From positions 1,364,001 through 1,428,000 of the forward strand of contig NZ_LR134476.1 of assembly GCF_900637955.1 (NCBI RefSeq): a stretch of 64,000 nucleotides of DNA, written 5' to 3'. The notes beneath the pieces are model-generated. The model was not told where the DNA came from, made no database searches, and saw nothing but the letters and a program-made list of their open reading frames with translations. The stretch is from Trueperella bialowiezensis. GTDB taxonomy: Bacteria; Actinomycetota; Actinomycetes; Actinomycetales; Actinomycetaceae. The position numbers and the translations under genes were made by a program. Positions 46,401 through 53,981 of this stretch are shown here, one piece after another. Within the stretch, counting starts at the first letter, position 1; each line of letters starts with the position of its first letter.

Positions 46401-47282
46401 GTTGGACGCGGTTGATTCGAAGGAGCGGGTCATGCCCGTGTCGTTCGTGACTCGCAGGTCGAAGTTAATCCTGTCGCCAACCTGCCAGTCCACGCCCTCC
46501 GGCTTGGGATTGGAGATCGTGAACGTGGCGTTGAGCTTGGGCTGTGCTTCCGGTTCTTTAACGGGAAGGTTCTCGATCGTCGTCGGGATTTCCTCGGCAG
46601 TTAGCGCCCGGTTGTAGATCTTCAGCTCGTCAACGAGGCCGGTGAACCCTTCACCGCCGAGCACGTCCACCGGTGCGACGATGGGGTTTTGAACCGTCCA
46701 CGTTTTGGTTTCGCTGAGCTCGCCGTCGACGTAGAGCTTCAGCCCTTCAGTGGCGCTGTTCGTCCACGTGATGTGTTGCCACTGGTCGTTGGGCATCGTT
46801 GCGTTATAGGTAAGGTAGCCGCCGGCGCCAGAGCGTACCCACACGCCCATGTTGTCGCCGTTTGCACGGATGCGCTGGGAGATTGTCGTGTAGCCGTCTT
46901 TGGCCACGAGAATGTTGGACGTGCCAGGCGCGGTGGGCGCTTTCACCCAGAAGCCGATGGTCCAGTTCTTTCCGAGGTCGAGTTCGGGGAAGGCCACGGA
47001 GTTGCCCGGGGTGATGGACGCTGCCTTTCCTACCTTTCCTTCGACCGTTGGGATCGTTCCAGTGACGGTGCCTGTGCGCTGGCTCCACTTATCTGCGACG
47101 GCGCCCGTGCCGTCCGATTCCTCATCGAAGGAGTAGTGGGAGACCTGTGCCGCACTCAGGTCCGGGTTAGGCGCGGCCGTGTCTGTTGCACTGGCCAGGG
47201 GAGCGAGGGGCGTGAGTAGTAACGCGCCTACGCTTGCAATGGCAAGGCTGATACGCCTTCGCCAGGGTGTGGTTGATGACAT
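43455..47282 (-). CDS. Secreted exo-alpha-sialidase (GH33) with LamG-like and FG-GAP-like domains, 1275 aa
   Basis: Signal peptide 1-33 (LTPLAPLASA). A LamG/concanavalin-like domain (about 45-230). An Ig/NEW3-like middle region (about 250-460). The GH33 propeller (about 490-900) has the arginine motif YNIRIPAIA and five Asp boxes (STDGGKTWG, SKDNGHTWK, SDDHGKTWQ, SDDGGMNWK, SYDDGATWP). Next come a putative-Ig (He_PIG-like) domain (about 915-1000), a Glu-Pro linker, and the FG-GAP/VCBS-like domain shared with the LRR protein (last 264 residues). It cleaves terminal sialic acids from host glycans. No LPXTG. The ATG follows AAAGGTGG. The promoter carries a palindrome just downstream of the -10 box. 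No sialic-acid uptake genes are in the window. Confidence 0.95.
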   Translation of the reverse strand: MSSTTPWRRRISLAIASVGALLLTPLAPLASATDTAAPNPDLSAAQVSHYSFDEESDGTGAVADKWSQRTGTVTGTIPTVEGKVGKAASITPGNSVAFPELDLGKNWTIGFWVKAPTAPGTSNILVAKDGYTTISQRIRANGDNMGVWVRSGAGGYLTYNATMPNDQWQHITWTNSATEGLKLYVDGELSETKTWTVQNPIVAPVDVLGGEGFTGLVDELKIYNRALTAEEIPTTIENLPVKEPEAQPKLNATFTISNPKPEGVDWQVGDRINFDLRVTNDTGMTRSFESTASNLDNWHGCKWGALPAGKTESCPFASHVVNEADIEAGGFTPWIEFQLYDDIRYRGKAKPMERFSGEQVGVAPMLAKVESFEFTGGIGKDQYAEGDELTATLKISNPTDKPVQVSLNDGAPACSGEIAPGATLTCDSMTYPVTSVDLERGRAVLDVVVTAKQDGKTTQVPATATADTPTTWEAAKPFPAPNADPRLAPTLSDMEMLDENVPGEYNIRIPAIAVASNGDLLASYDYRPINAMTGGGDSPNENSIVQRRSTDGGKTWGPRTIIAEGKVAGPGERYGWSDPSYVVDHDTGEIFNFFVGSLDAGLPNNPHYVYKEDGTIDEADRRTMNFTVASSKDNGHTWKLRTITNDVLGDRGKDVKGCFATSGAGIQKMYEPHKGRLVQQAACLKKSGGFLAISIFSDDHGKTWQGGNFTSDTDGAPFAQKWNYDENKVAELSDGRLMLNSRIPRGSYGQGYRIVAISDDGGMNWKDYRLEKQLPDSQNNAQLLRPFPTAKEGTLRSKVLLFSNTKKWWDRVDGHVSMSYDDGATWPVSKQVRNGGTGYTTMAVQPDGKIGLLMEPAVANKVSYINFSLKYLEENLPFEVGLEPVANVSATEGSEITPIKLETTGNDPLLADTFSAEGLPAGLSIDPATGEISGTPAVKNAEEASFDVTATVTEADDGTGIPRTASTTFTLTLAPNPEPVPEPEPTPEPEPTPEPEPTPEPEPTPEPEPVPSCVVADGLKVGSRASGVLGDATGDGIADVWSVDSDGRVHFYAGNGRGGIYHVGVVACDQGKITSITPIPDVNGDNRSDLLVRHADGTVHYYHSDGGGALSYGKQAGRGWNGMDNIVYVGRFGSDQVLVARQVDSGRLFAYNVRANGLNGRGQVGHGWGRTTTILAPGQFTGDGNPDLIGIRDDGHMFAYRGHAGGTFSTVGQVGHGWNGFAHAVIPGDLDGDGRRDLLGVHTNGRMFFYRNLGNSRWGYPVQVGHGWNNMTIIS
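43458..44249 (-). repeat. Direct repeat, copy 2: FG-GAP-domain DNA in the sialidase gene
   Basis: Partner of 38097-38891, same orientation, about 5.36 kb apart. Recombination between the two copies would remove the whole LRR gene while leaving a complete sialidase frame, or create hybrid ends. Confidence 0.9.
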
Positions 47283-47341
47283 GAGTCCACCTTTGCGTCG
47301 TTGCTAATGTGTTCCTCGGAACCCGTCCTTGGGTTCGCACC

Positions 47342-47360
47342 TCAGTTGTCTGACAACTGA
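47342..47360 (-). promoter_or_regulatory. GntR-like palindromic operator at the sialidase promoter
   Basis: TCAGTTGTC-T-GACAACTGA is a perfect 9-1-9 palindrome. Its TTGTCTGACAA core resembles operators of GntR/FadR-type repressors. It begins about 9 bp downstream of the predicted -10 box, over the expected transcription start. Confidence 0.7.
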
Positions 47361-47368
47361 TGGGCACG

Positions 47369-47397
47369 AGTCTACGCTATGCCGCAGGTGGGTTCAA
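47369..47397 (-). promoter_or_regulatory. Predicted sialidase promoter
   Basis: On the minus strand TTGAAC (47397-47392), a 17-bp spacer and TAGACT (47374-47369). The leader that follows holds the operator palindrome and a GAACCC...GGGTTC hairpin. Confidence 0.65.
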
Positions 47398-47449
47398 TCA
47401 CTTTTTGGCGATACGACGACGGCTTGGTGAAACGACGGCGTTTGTGCGG

Positions 47450-48082
47450 CTACTCGTCGAGTCCCTCGTCAACAATCGTGATGGCTCCCCAATCGTCGGA
47501 TGAAAACGCGGAATCATACACCTCGGTCCAGGCATCAATGAGGTAGCTGTTAACCGACTCGAGCGTGAGTTGCTGGAAATCGGCGAGAGTCATGTCGTGT
47601 TCGGCTAGCGCGGCCGTCACCTCATCGGCAGACAGGTCCCTATTCGGGCCAGATTCGAAATCCCAGCCGCTGATCGAAAACGTGGCGGTATCCGGGTGTG
47701 AACGAGGGGCGTATGAATATCGGCTCATCACGCGACTGGTGTCGGATGCTTCATAGACGAGAGTGGCGTCTATCCGTCCTGTTGGCCACATTGAAATCGA
47801 CAGCGATTCGAATCGTGGTGGAAGCGAGTCTTCTTTCACCTCGTATGCGTAGTATTGGAAACCATCGCTTTCTTGATTGTTATTGAGTGGGGTAGCCCAG
47901 ATGTGTGGCGCCTTGGAAAGTGGACCGCGGCGGCCTTTCTTGATTGTACGTGACATCTCTTCGAAGACGTGGGCAGGCTCCTCGTCATACGGGTTATGTA
48001 TGAGCCATATTGATGTCAGCCCTATGATGGCGAGTATTGCGCCGAGTAGCGCCGCGAGCGCCTTCTTCTTGGTTTGAGTCAT
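47450..48082 (-). CDS. Membrane-anchored hypothetical protein, 210 aa
   Basis: Not recognised. A short basic N-terminus (MTQTKKK) is followed by one membrane segment (ALAALLGAILAIIGLTSIWLI), so the rest is probably outside the cell. The outer part has aromatic-rich strands (DGFQYYAYEVKEDSLPPRFESLSISMWPTGRIDATLVYE) and an acidic C-terminus. It sits between the sialidase and the LANTG protein on the same strand, with separate expression likely. Confidence 0.72.
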   Translation of the reverse strand: MTQTKKKALAALLGAILAIIGLTSIWLIHNPYDEEPAHVFEEMSRTIKKGRRGPLSKAPHIWATPLNNNQESDGFQYYAYEVKEDSLPPRFESLSISMWPTGRIDATLVYEASDTSRVMSRYSYAPRSHPDTATFSISGWDFESGPNRDLSADEVTAALAEHDMTLADFQQLTLESVNSYLIDAWTEVYDSAFSSDDWGAITIVDEGLDE

Positions 48083-48177
48083 CCGCGCAGCTCCCGGTTT
48101 GACCAGTGCTTTCAGATGTACTCTAGCACCGGCTGCAGGTACGGAAGTCGGCCAGCGTAGTAGATGGTGGATGCGAA

Positions 48178-48207
48178 TGTGGCCGGGTTCCGAAGAACCC
48201 GGCCACA
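48178..48207 (-). terminator. Terminator of the LANTG surface-protein gene (duplicated module, copy 1)
   Basis: TGTGGCCGGGTTC-cgaa-GAACCCGGCCACA, a perfect 13-bp stem with a tetraloop, 72 bp beyond the stop. It sits in a block of about 75 bp (48160-48234) that recurs in the same orientation at 50217-50285. Confidence 0.85.
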
Positions 48208-48278
48208 GTGTGAACCTTGCGGTTGTTATTCGCTGTTATCTGCTGGGATAACCTGCGCTGCTCGTTGCCGTCCGCGCG

Positions 48279-49958
48279 CTAGCTGTTCTTGCGCCGTAGG
48301 AGGGACACGAGTCCGCCTGCAACGATCATGCCCACGGCCGCACCGGTAAGCCCGCCGATGTTGCTGGCACCCGTGTTAGCAAGGCCAGTCTTCGGTGTTG
48401 TCTCCTTCGGCGCTACCTGCTGGGGTGCTTCCTGCTGGGGTGATGCACTCGGAGCAGGCGGCGCTGGCACCGGATCCCACTTCGCATACAGCGTGATCGG
48501 CCCGGTTACGGCCGCGGCGAAGTCATACGGCATCGTGTATGCGGCGTCCGTGTACCAGCCGGCGAAGGTGAAGCCTTCACGGGTTGGTGCTTCCGGTGCT
48601 ACCGCAGCTTCGGCATGTGCCACATTTTGTGCGGCGATGTCGCTACCGCCAGCCGTGTCGAACGTGACGGCGTATTCCACCGGTTTCCACTGCGCATACA
48701 GCGTGGTGTTTTCCTCGAAGCGTTCCGTAGCGCCTGCCGCATACGCGGTACCGGTACCATCAGCCTTAGTGTTCCAGCCGGCGAAAACCTTGTGTTCCGG
48801 AGCAGTCGGTTTCGCATCGGTGATCGTTGAATCCTCGCCTGGATTGATAGCGACGGCGTCCGGTGCATCCGTACCGCCGTTGGCGTTGTAGGTGAGCTCA
48901 CCGGTAACGCGAATCGTTACCTGATTCTCGCCCCAATACGTGGTATCCGGATCCAGACCTTTGTATCCCAAAGGCCGCAGAGGATCGAGAGATTTGTTGT
49001 AGTTAACCGAATAGAAAATGGAGCGGGGAGCAGTGAAACCGATTTTCGCATACACCTGATAGGTGTCGATTTTGTTGGTGACATTTTCCGGGGCGACGGC
49101 GTTGCCGGAACTATCCGTAATCGTGAAGGTTTCGGTATTCGCGTCAAAGGCCGCTTCCATTTCCTCCTTGGAGGGCGATTGGAAGTTCTTAGATGACACG
49201 TAGTATCCGTGGCCGAGCGAGAAGAACCGATCGGGGAAGATATCTTTTTTCGTGACTTCTTGCCCGTAGGTGTAATTGCAAGTGCCGTTTGGATTCGCAC
49301 ACAGCCGGGGGAGCACCGCGGTCATCCGGTTCACTCCAGTAGGGCCACCAATTCGCGAGGTCTTGCCGCCTTAGGAGATATCGAAGTAATACGTGTCGTA
49401 GTTAAAAGGACCGCCGGTGTTAACTTTGGCGGGAATCTGCACCTGCCACACACCACGTTCATCGGCGGTAGTTGCGAGCTCTGGAATTTCTTGCTCGTAC
49501 ACGCCTTTATACACGCGAATCTGCGCTCCGGGAAGTGGCCGATACATATAGTCTTTATTCGGCTTCACATGTTGGCGCACAAGAATCTCGTTCACAACAC
49601 CCTCCGGGGGCGCCCCTTCAGTGTCTTCAGGAAAGCTACCGTAAGCGACTCCCGTAGCTGTGGCGTGGCCCGTTTTCGGATCAGGCATAGAATCGCCGCC
49701 CGGCACGTAATACGCGACTACCTCGGGCTGTACTGCGGGCGTGCTCTGCTGTGAGGAAGCTGCCGGGCTGCCCTGTGTTGTCTGAGAATCGTGGGTGGTG
49801 CTGGATTCGCTGGTGGCGCTATCGGGCGCGGTGGTTGCATCGCTGACGTCCGTCTCCTGTGCGTAAGCGATGGGCATGGTGACGCCGGCCAAGGCGAGGC
49901 ATGCGGCGCCGACAGCGGCCGCTATTTTGCGGGTCGAGTAGCGTGTTGCGTATGCCAA
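48279..49958 (-). pseudogene. LANTG-anchored surface protein interrupted by an in-frame TAA
   Basis: A TTG start at 49958 behind AGGAGG gives a signal peptide (KIAAAVGAACLALAGVTMPIAYA), a Ser/Thr-rich segment and a beta domain (IRVYKGVYEQEIPELATTADERGVWQVQIPA). The frame stops at TAA 49371-49373 after 195 residues. The same frame then stays open to 48279 and reads surface-protein sequence: two InlB B-repeat/Flg_new domains (ending LYAQWKP and LYAKWDP), a Pro/Gln/Ala linker, the sorting signal LANTG, a membrane helix and RRKNS. One codon therefore separates it from a 559-residue wall-anchored protein. A nonsense mutation, or a sequencing error, is the simplest reading; LAxTG signals are used by class E sortases. 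Confidence 0.88.
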
Positions 49959-50292
49959 CGGTATGACCTCCTAAGTAAAAGAGCTCTACGCTCTGTGTGG
50001 GCGCTGTGTGCGACGCCGACTGTGACAACTGTGCATGCAGAAACTCTGTACGGCACGTAGTTTGACCTTCGTAAATACTAGAGCAATGTGGAGCGCATCC
50101 AGATAGTACGGGTGAAAATGTCGTGAGGTACACAGACCTACCTGCGGTGACGCCCAAACCGGTACTCTCGTGTTTGCTCTAGCGGCGGGCTCCAGGTGAC
50201 GAAGGCGGCCGGTACGGTAGGTGGTGGATGCGATTGTGGCCGGGTTCCGAAGAACCCGGCCACAGTGAGAACCCCGCGGTTTTGTTCTCGTA
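49959..50292. other. Intergenic region upstream of the LANTG gene
   Basis: 334 bp without coding signal. It holds the promoter region of the LANTG gene (on its right side, minus strand) and, at 50235-50264, the terminator of the SDR gene in the repeated block. Confidence 0.6.
50235..50264 (-). terminator. Terminator of the SDR gene (duplicated module, copy 2)
   Basis: The same 13-bp stem and CGAA loop as at 48178-48207, with matching flanks on both sides (GGTGGTGGATGCGA before, AGAACC and GCGGTT after). Confidence 0.85.
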
Positions 50293-51102
50293 CTACTTGT
50301 TGGAGTAGCCGCCGTCGACCTCGAGCGTGGTGCCCGTCACGAACGATGACAGGTCGGATGCGAGCCATAGGTAGCTCTTCGCGATCTCGTCCGGGCGGCC
50401 GAAGCGTCCGAGCATGGATAGCTCTTTGGCGTAGCTTTCCGGCTCAAGGCCGAACTCGATGAGCGCGTTACGTAGCATCGGGGTGTCAATGGCGCCCGGG
50501 GCGATAGCGTTGACGCGAATGCCGTAGGGCGAGTAATCCATGGCTGCCTGCTTGGTCAGGCCGATCACGCCGTGCTTTGCGGCCACGTAGGCTGGGGTGC
50601 CCGGCTGCGGGCGAATTCCTGACACGGACGCGGTGTTGATGATCGAGCCGCCTTGGCCTTGCTCGAGCATCTGCTTGAGCTCGTACTTCAGACACAGTGC
50701 CACGCCGCGAAGGTCGACGTTCATGACGGCGTCGAACGCGTCGATGTCCATCTCAGCTAGCGGCTTGTTGTCTGGCGTGCGTGCCGCGTTGTTGATGGCG
50801 GCGTCGAGGCGGCCGTACGTCTTGACTGCGAACTTGACCATTTCGGCGACTTGCTCTTCGTCCGAGACGTCCACCTTGAAGAATGCGGCCTCGCCGCCGG
50901 CTTTCTTGATGCGGTCCACGACCTCGGGGCCAGTCTTGTCGTTGAAGTCAGCGACGACGACGCGGGCGCCCGCCTCGCCAAAGACTTCCGCGGCCGAGGC
51001 GCCCATGCCTTGGCCTGCGCCCGTGATGATGACGGACATGTTTTCCACTGAGAATAGGCTGTAGATTGCGCGAAGCGCGCGCACGTGAGGTACTGTTGAC
51101 AT
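50293..51102 (-). CDS. Short-chain dehydrogenase/reductase, 269 aa
   Basis: The ATG at 51102 follows AAAGGAG. A lead of about 22 residues precedes the Rossmann motif TGAGQGMGASAAEVFGEAGARVVVADFND (Asp for NAD preference). NNAA (INNAARTP), the catalytic Ser of NTASVSG and YVAAK complete the site, and the end LEVDGGYS is typical of classical SDRs. It resembles 3-oxoacyl-ACP reductase or glucose dehydrogenase-type enzymes; the substrate is unknown. Confidence 0.92.
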   Translation of the reverse strand: MSTVPHVRALRAIYSLFSVENMSVIITGAGQGMGASAAEVFGEAGARVVVADFNDKTGPEVVDRIKKAGGEAAFFKVDVSDEEQVAEMVKFAVKTYGRLDAAINNAARTPDNKPLAEMDIDAFDAVMNVDLRGVALCLKYELKQMLEQGQGGSIINTASVSGIRPQPGTPAYVAAKHGVIGLTKQAAMDYSPYGIRVNAIAPGAIDTPMLRNALIEFGLEPESYAKELSMLGRFGRPDEIAKSYLWLASDLSSFVTGTTLEVDGGYSNK

Positions 51103-51280
51103 TACGTCTCCTTTGTCGTAATTACAGCATTGGTGATGTGCTGTCTGTCCGTTCATATTAACGGAAAACTGTGGCGGGCGTCCTAGATTTCGGAGGCTTA
51201 GTGCCTGCATCTAAAATCAGGGTGAGAGTACGGCCAACCGTGCGGTCTGAGTCGCGGTCGGGGCGGCTGGCGGAAACGCA

Positions 51281-51307
51281 AAAGCCCTCGCGCGGCGCGA
51301 GGGCTTT
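51281..51307 (-). terminator. Terminator of the tRNA-Glu-Asp-Phe operon
   Basis: AAAGCCCTCGC and GCGAGGGCTTT form a perfect 11-bp stem with a 5-base loop. On the minus strand it ends in TTTT, three bases after tRNA-Phe. Confidence 0.92.
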
Positions 51308-51309
51308 CG

Positions 51310-51382
51310 TGGCTCCGACCGGCGTCGATCCGGTGACCTTTCGATTTTCAGTCGAACGCTCTACCAACTGAGCTACAGAGCC
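51310..51382 (-). tRNA. tRNA-Phe (GAA)
   Basis: A 73-nt cloverleaf on the minus strand: acceptor GGCTCTG with CGGAGCC, D-arm AGCTCAGTTGGTAGAGC, anticodon loop CTGAAAA and T-loop TCGACGC with a CCGG stem. CCA is not encoded. Confidence 0.97.
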
Positions 51383-51423
51383 TGAGAGGAAAAATGCCCG
51401 GTCAGACCGGGCGATTCCCCCTG

Positions 51424-51497
51424 CGACCCTGACGGGACTTGAACCCGCGACCTCCGCCGTGACAGGGCGGCGCGCTAACCAACTGCGCTACAGGGCC
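51424..51497 (-). tRNA. tRNA-Asp (GTC)
   Basis: A 74-nt cloverleaf on the minus strand: acceptor GGCCCTG with CAGGGTC, anticodon stem CCGCC/GGCGG with loop CTGTCAC, T-arm GCGGG-TTCAAGT-CCCGT. CCA is not encoded. GluQRS at 10849 acts on the Q base of this tRNA. Confidence 0.97.
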
Positions 51498-51532
51498 AGA
51501 TCTGGTATTTCTACCGGCTTCTGGTGAAGCAG

Positions 51533-51605
51533 TACCCCCAACGGGATTCGAACCCGTGTTACCGGCGTGAAAGGCCGGGGTCCTAGGCCGCTAGACGATA
51601 GGGGC
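51533..51605 (-). tRNA. tRNA-Glu (TTC)
   Basis: A 73-nt cloverleaf on the minus strand: acceptor GCCCCTA with TGGGGGT, anticodon stem CCGGC/GCCGG with loop CTTTCAC, T-arm ACGGG-TTCGAAT-CCCGT. First gene of a three-tRNA run. Confidence 0.97.
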
Positions 51606-51853
51606 AAAGACTTTTCGTCTTCATCGTTCCGGCCATATCTCATTGGTGGAACGGGCTCTAGCATATGCGAGAGCGCTGTAAGAATGCAAAATTTATTGGG
51701 GGTGGCGTTAGCCACGTTCGCAAGCTAAACCCGTTTACCGTGGTATATCAGACTTATTGCTGCTTTGACCGGTGCCTACGCGGCTTTCCGCTGGCTGTGA
51801 GCAAGAAGCGAAACTGTTCGTTCGGTGTCCGAGGCATGATTTACTCTTGTTTC

Positions 51854-53488
51854 ATGACAACCTTAGCTCTCTTTTCTCCGCTGGCTTCCGAGTCGGCCTA
51901 CCGGGTGGCGTTGAGCCGGGTGTGGCATACAGTGCCTGGAGGTGACGTCACGCCTCCTGAAGAAGTCGAAGCGGCTGTCGAAACCACGTTTGATGCCTTT
52001 CGGCTGTTGCTAAATGTGGGCATTGGAGCGGTGATTGGCCTCGTTGCCGGTTTCCTTATTATTGCGGTTGCGCGCCTGTTAGGGCGCCGTAGCCCCTATA
52101 TGGATCCGGTTACTAAGGCTGTTGCACGCCCGGTGGAGCTCGCCGTCGCGGTTATTGGTGCATGGGCCGGATTCCAGGTGGGCCGTGCGGATATTGGTGA
52201 AACCGGGCCGAGTTGGCTTGACTCGCTGGACCATATTTTCCTCATCTGCGTGATCATTCTTGTGACGTGGGTGCTCGTCGGGTTCGTCAACGGTGTCACC
52301 GTGGCGATTAATGAGCGAATGGCCGAGACGTCCGAGGGGCGTGCGGCACGGGTGAAGACTCAGACGCAGATTTTGCGCCGCGTCGTCGTGGCTATCATCT
52401 GGATTCTCGGTGCTGCGGGAGTGCTGGTCACGTTCCCGGGGGCGCGAGCTGCGGGTGCGTCAATTTTTGCGTCGGCGGGTATCGTGTCCGTCGTCGTCGG
52501 TCTTGCAGCGCAAACGACTCTCAGTAACGTGTTTTCGGGGCTGCAACTGGCGTTTACGGATTCGATCCGGGTGGGTGACATCGTCCACTACCAGGGAAAT
52601 TACACGACGGTCGAGGAAATCACGCTCACATACGTGGTGCTTGCTGTGTGGGATGGGCGGCGAATTATTGTGCCGTCGCAGATCATGACAACCGAGTCGT
52701 TTGAGAATTGGACGCGGCGTGCGCCGGAGATGACTGGCGACGTGCTCATCAAGATGGACTGGCAGGTTCCTATCGACGCCGCGCGGTTGCGGCTCGAGCA
52801 AATCCTTGAGGCGACTGACCTATGGGATGGGCGGACGGGAGTGCTCCAGATTAACGACGCGTCGACCACCGAAGGCGTGCTCGTGCGCTGCTTGATTTCG
52901 GCGGAAAGCTCCCCGAAGCTGACCGATTTGCGAAATCACGTGCGTGAAGAGATGGTGCGGTGGATCCAGGAGGAGGCTCCACAAGCCGCGCCTCATACCC
53001 GTATTTACCGGGATGAGAAGGGCGATTTTCAGGAGAAAAAACAGAAGACTGAGGCGCTCGTTAATCTTCGCGAGCAGGAAAAGCCGCCGGTTTTCAAACC
53101 TGAATCTGAGGAGGAGACGCGCAGGAAAACGCTTGAGACGGAGGTTATTTCCGACGACGACGTCAAGCGCATTCGCCGTGTTCCCCTCGACGAGCGTGGG
53201 GCACAGCTAACGGAGGGCGCTGATGCTGAGCCGGGCACACCAGACGAGGCCAACGGTGGTGGTGACACTACTGAGACCCGTACTACTGGTGTAAGCACGG
53301 GGCCTATTAAGTCCGCGATTTTTACTGGATCGCCGGAAGCCGTGGAACGCGCGAAAGCGTACTCGGGTCCGGGGGAGAAGGTCTATGAAGAGCGCACACG
53401 CAGAATAGAGGAATCCCGGGATGACCTCGACAAAGTGGACGCTGAATCCGATGGCGAATCACAAAACAATAAAGGGGAACATCCATAG
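51854..53488 (+). CDS. MscS-family mechanosensitive ion channel, 544 aa
   Basis: The start is taken at the ATG at 51854 (MTTLALFSPLASE); an ATG at 51836 is possible and the frame is open further up into the tRNA leader. Four membrane segments are visible (VGIGAVIGLVAGFLIIAVARLL, AVAVIGAWAGF, IFLICVIILVTWVLVGFVNG, VAIIWILGAAGVLV). They are followed by the pore helix and beta domain of MscS (IVSVVVGLAAQTTLSNVFSGLQLAFTDSIRVGDIV, FENWTRR). A cytosolic tail of about 180 residues, charged and low in complexity, is longer than in E. coli MscS. It opens under hypo-osmotic tension to release solutes. Confidence 0.9.
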   Translation: MTTLALFSPLASESAYRVALSRVWHTVPGGDVTPPEEVEAAVETTFDAFRLLLNVGIGAVIGLVAGFLIIAVARLLGRRSPYMDPVTKAVARPVELAVAVIGAWAGFQVGRADIGETGPSWLDSLDHIFLICVIILVTWVLVGFVNGVTVAINERMAETSEGRAARVKTQTQILRRVVVAIIWILGAAGVLVTFPGARAAGASIFASAGIVSVVVGLAAQTTLSNVFSGLQLAFTDSIRVGDIVHYQGNYTTVEEITLTYVVLAVWDGRRIIVPSQIMTTESFENWTRRAPEMTGDVLIKMDWQVPIDAARLRLEQILEATDLWDGRTGVLQINDASTTEGVLVRCLISAESSPKLTDLRNHVREEMVRWIQEEAPQAAPHTRIYRDEKGDFQEKKQKTEALVNLREQEKPPVFKPESEEETRRKTLETEVISDDDVKRIRRVPLDERGAQLTEGADAEPGTPDEANGGGDTTETRTTGVSTGPIKSAIFTGSPEAVERAKAYSGPGEKVYEERTRRIEESRDDLDKVDAESDGESQNNKGEHP

Positions 53489-53541
53489 GGCCTGCTGAGG
53501 GTTAAGATAGCGGGCAACACATAGTAGTCAGAGGAGAAGCC

Positions 53542-53961
53542 GTGAATTTCCCCATCAACAAGAGTGATGATGAGTGGCGTAACCTGCTCACTCCGATGGA
53601 ATACCACGTGTTACGAGAGGCCGGCACGGAACGGCCGGGCACGGGGGAACTGCTCAACGAGACTCGCGCCGGCATGTATCACTGCCGTGCATGCGACGCC
53701 GAACTTTTTAGGTCGACCACCAAGTTTGACGCCCACTGTGGGTGGCCTTCGTTCTATGATCCGAATGAAAAAGATGCCGTGTCCTATGTTGAAGATCGCT
53801 CGCTCGGCATGGTCCGCACAGAGGTGTTGTGCTCAGCGTGCGGATCACACTTAGGCCACGTGTTTCCAGACGCGCCGCATATGCCAACCGGTCTGAGGTA
53901 CTGCATGAACTCGGTGTCGCTACGGTTTGCGCCAGATGCAGCGGGCGCCGGCACCGACTAG
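53542..53961 (+). CDS. msrB: Peptide-methionine (R)-S-oxide reductase MsrB, 139 aa
   Basis: Repairs oxidised methionine with thioredoxin. The GTG at 53542 follows GAGGAGAA. A structural zinc is held by CRACD and CSACG. FDAHCGWPSFYDP and SLGMVRTEVLCSACGSHLGHVF are family motifs, and the catalytic Cys is in RYCMNSVSLRF. Length is normal. The EamA gene starts 20 bp downstream and may be co-transcribed. Confidence 0.97.
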   Translation: MNFPINKSDDEWRNLLTPMEYHVLREAGTERPGTGELLNETRAGMYHCRACDAELFRSTTKFDAHCGWPSFYDPNEKDAVSYVEDRSLGMVRTEVLCSACGSHLGHVFPDAPHMPTGLRYCMNSVSLRFAPDAAGAGTD

Positions 53962-53981
53962 CTTGGCTGCGAGGAATAGCA

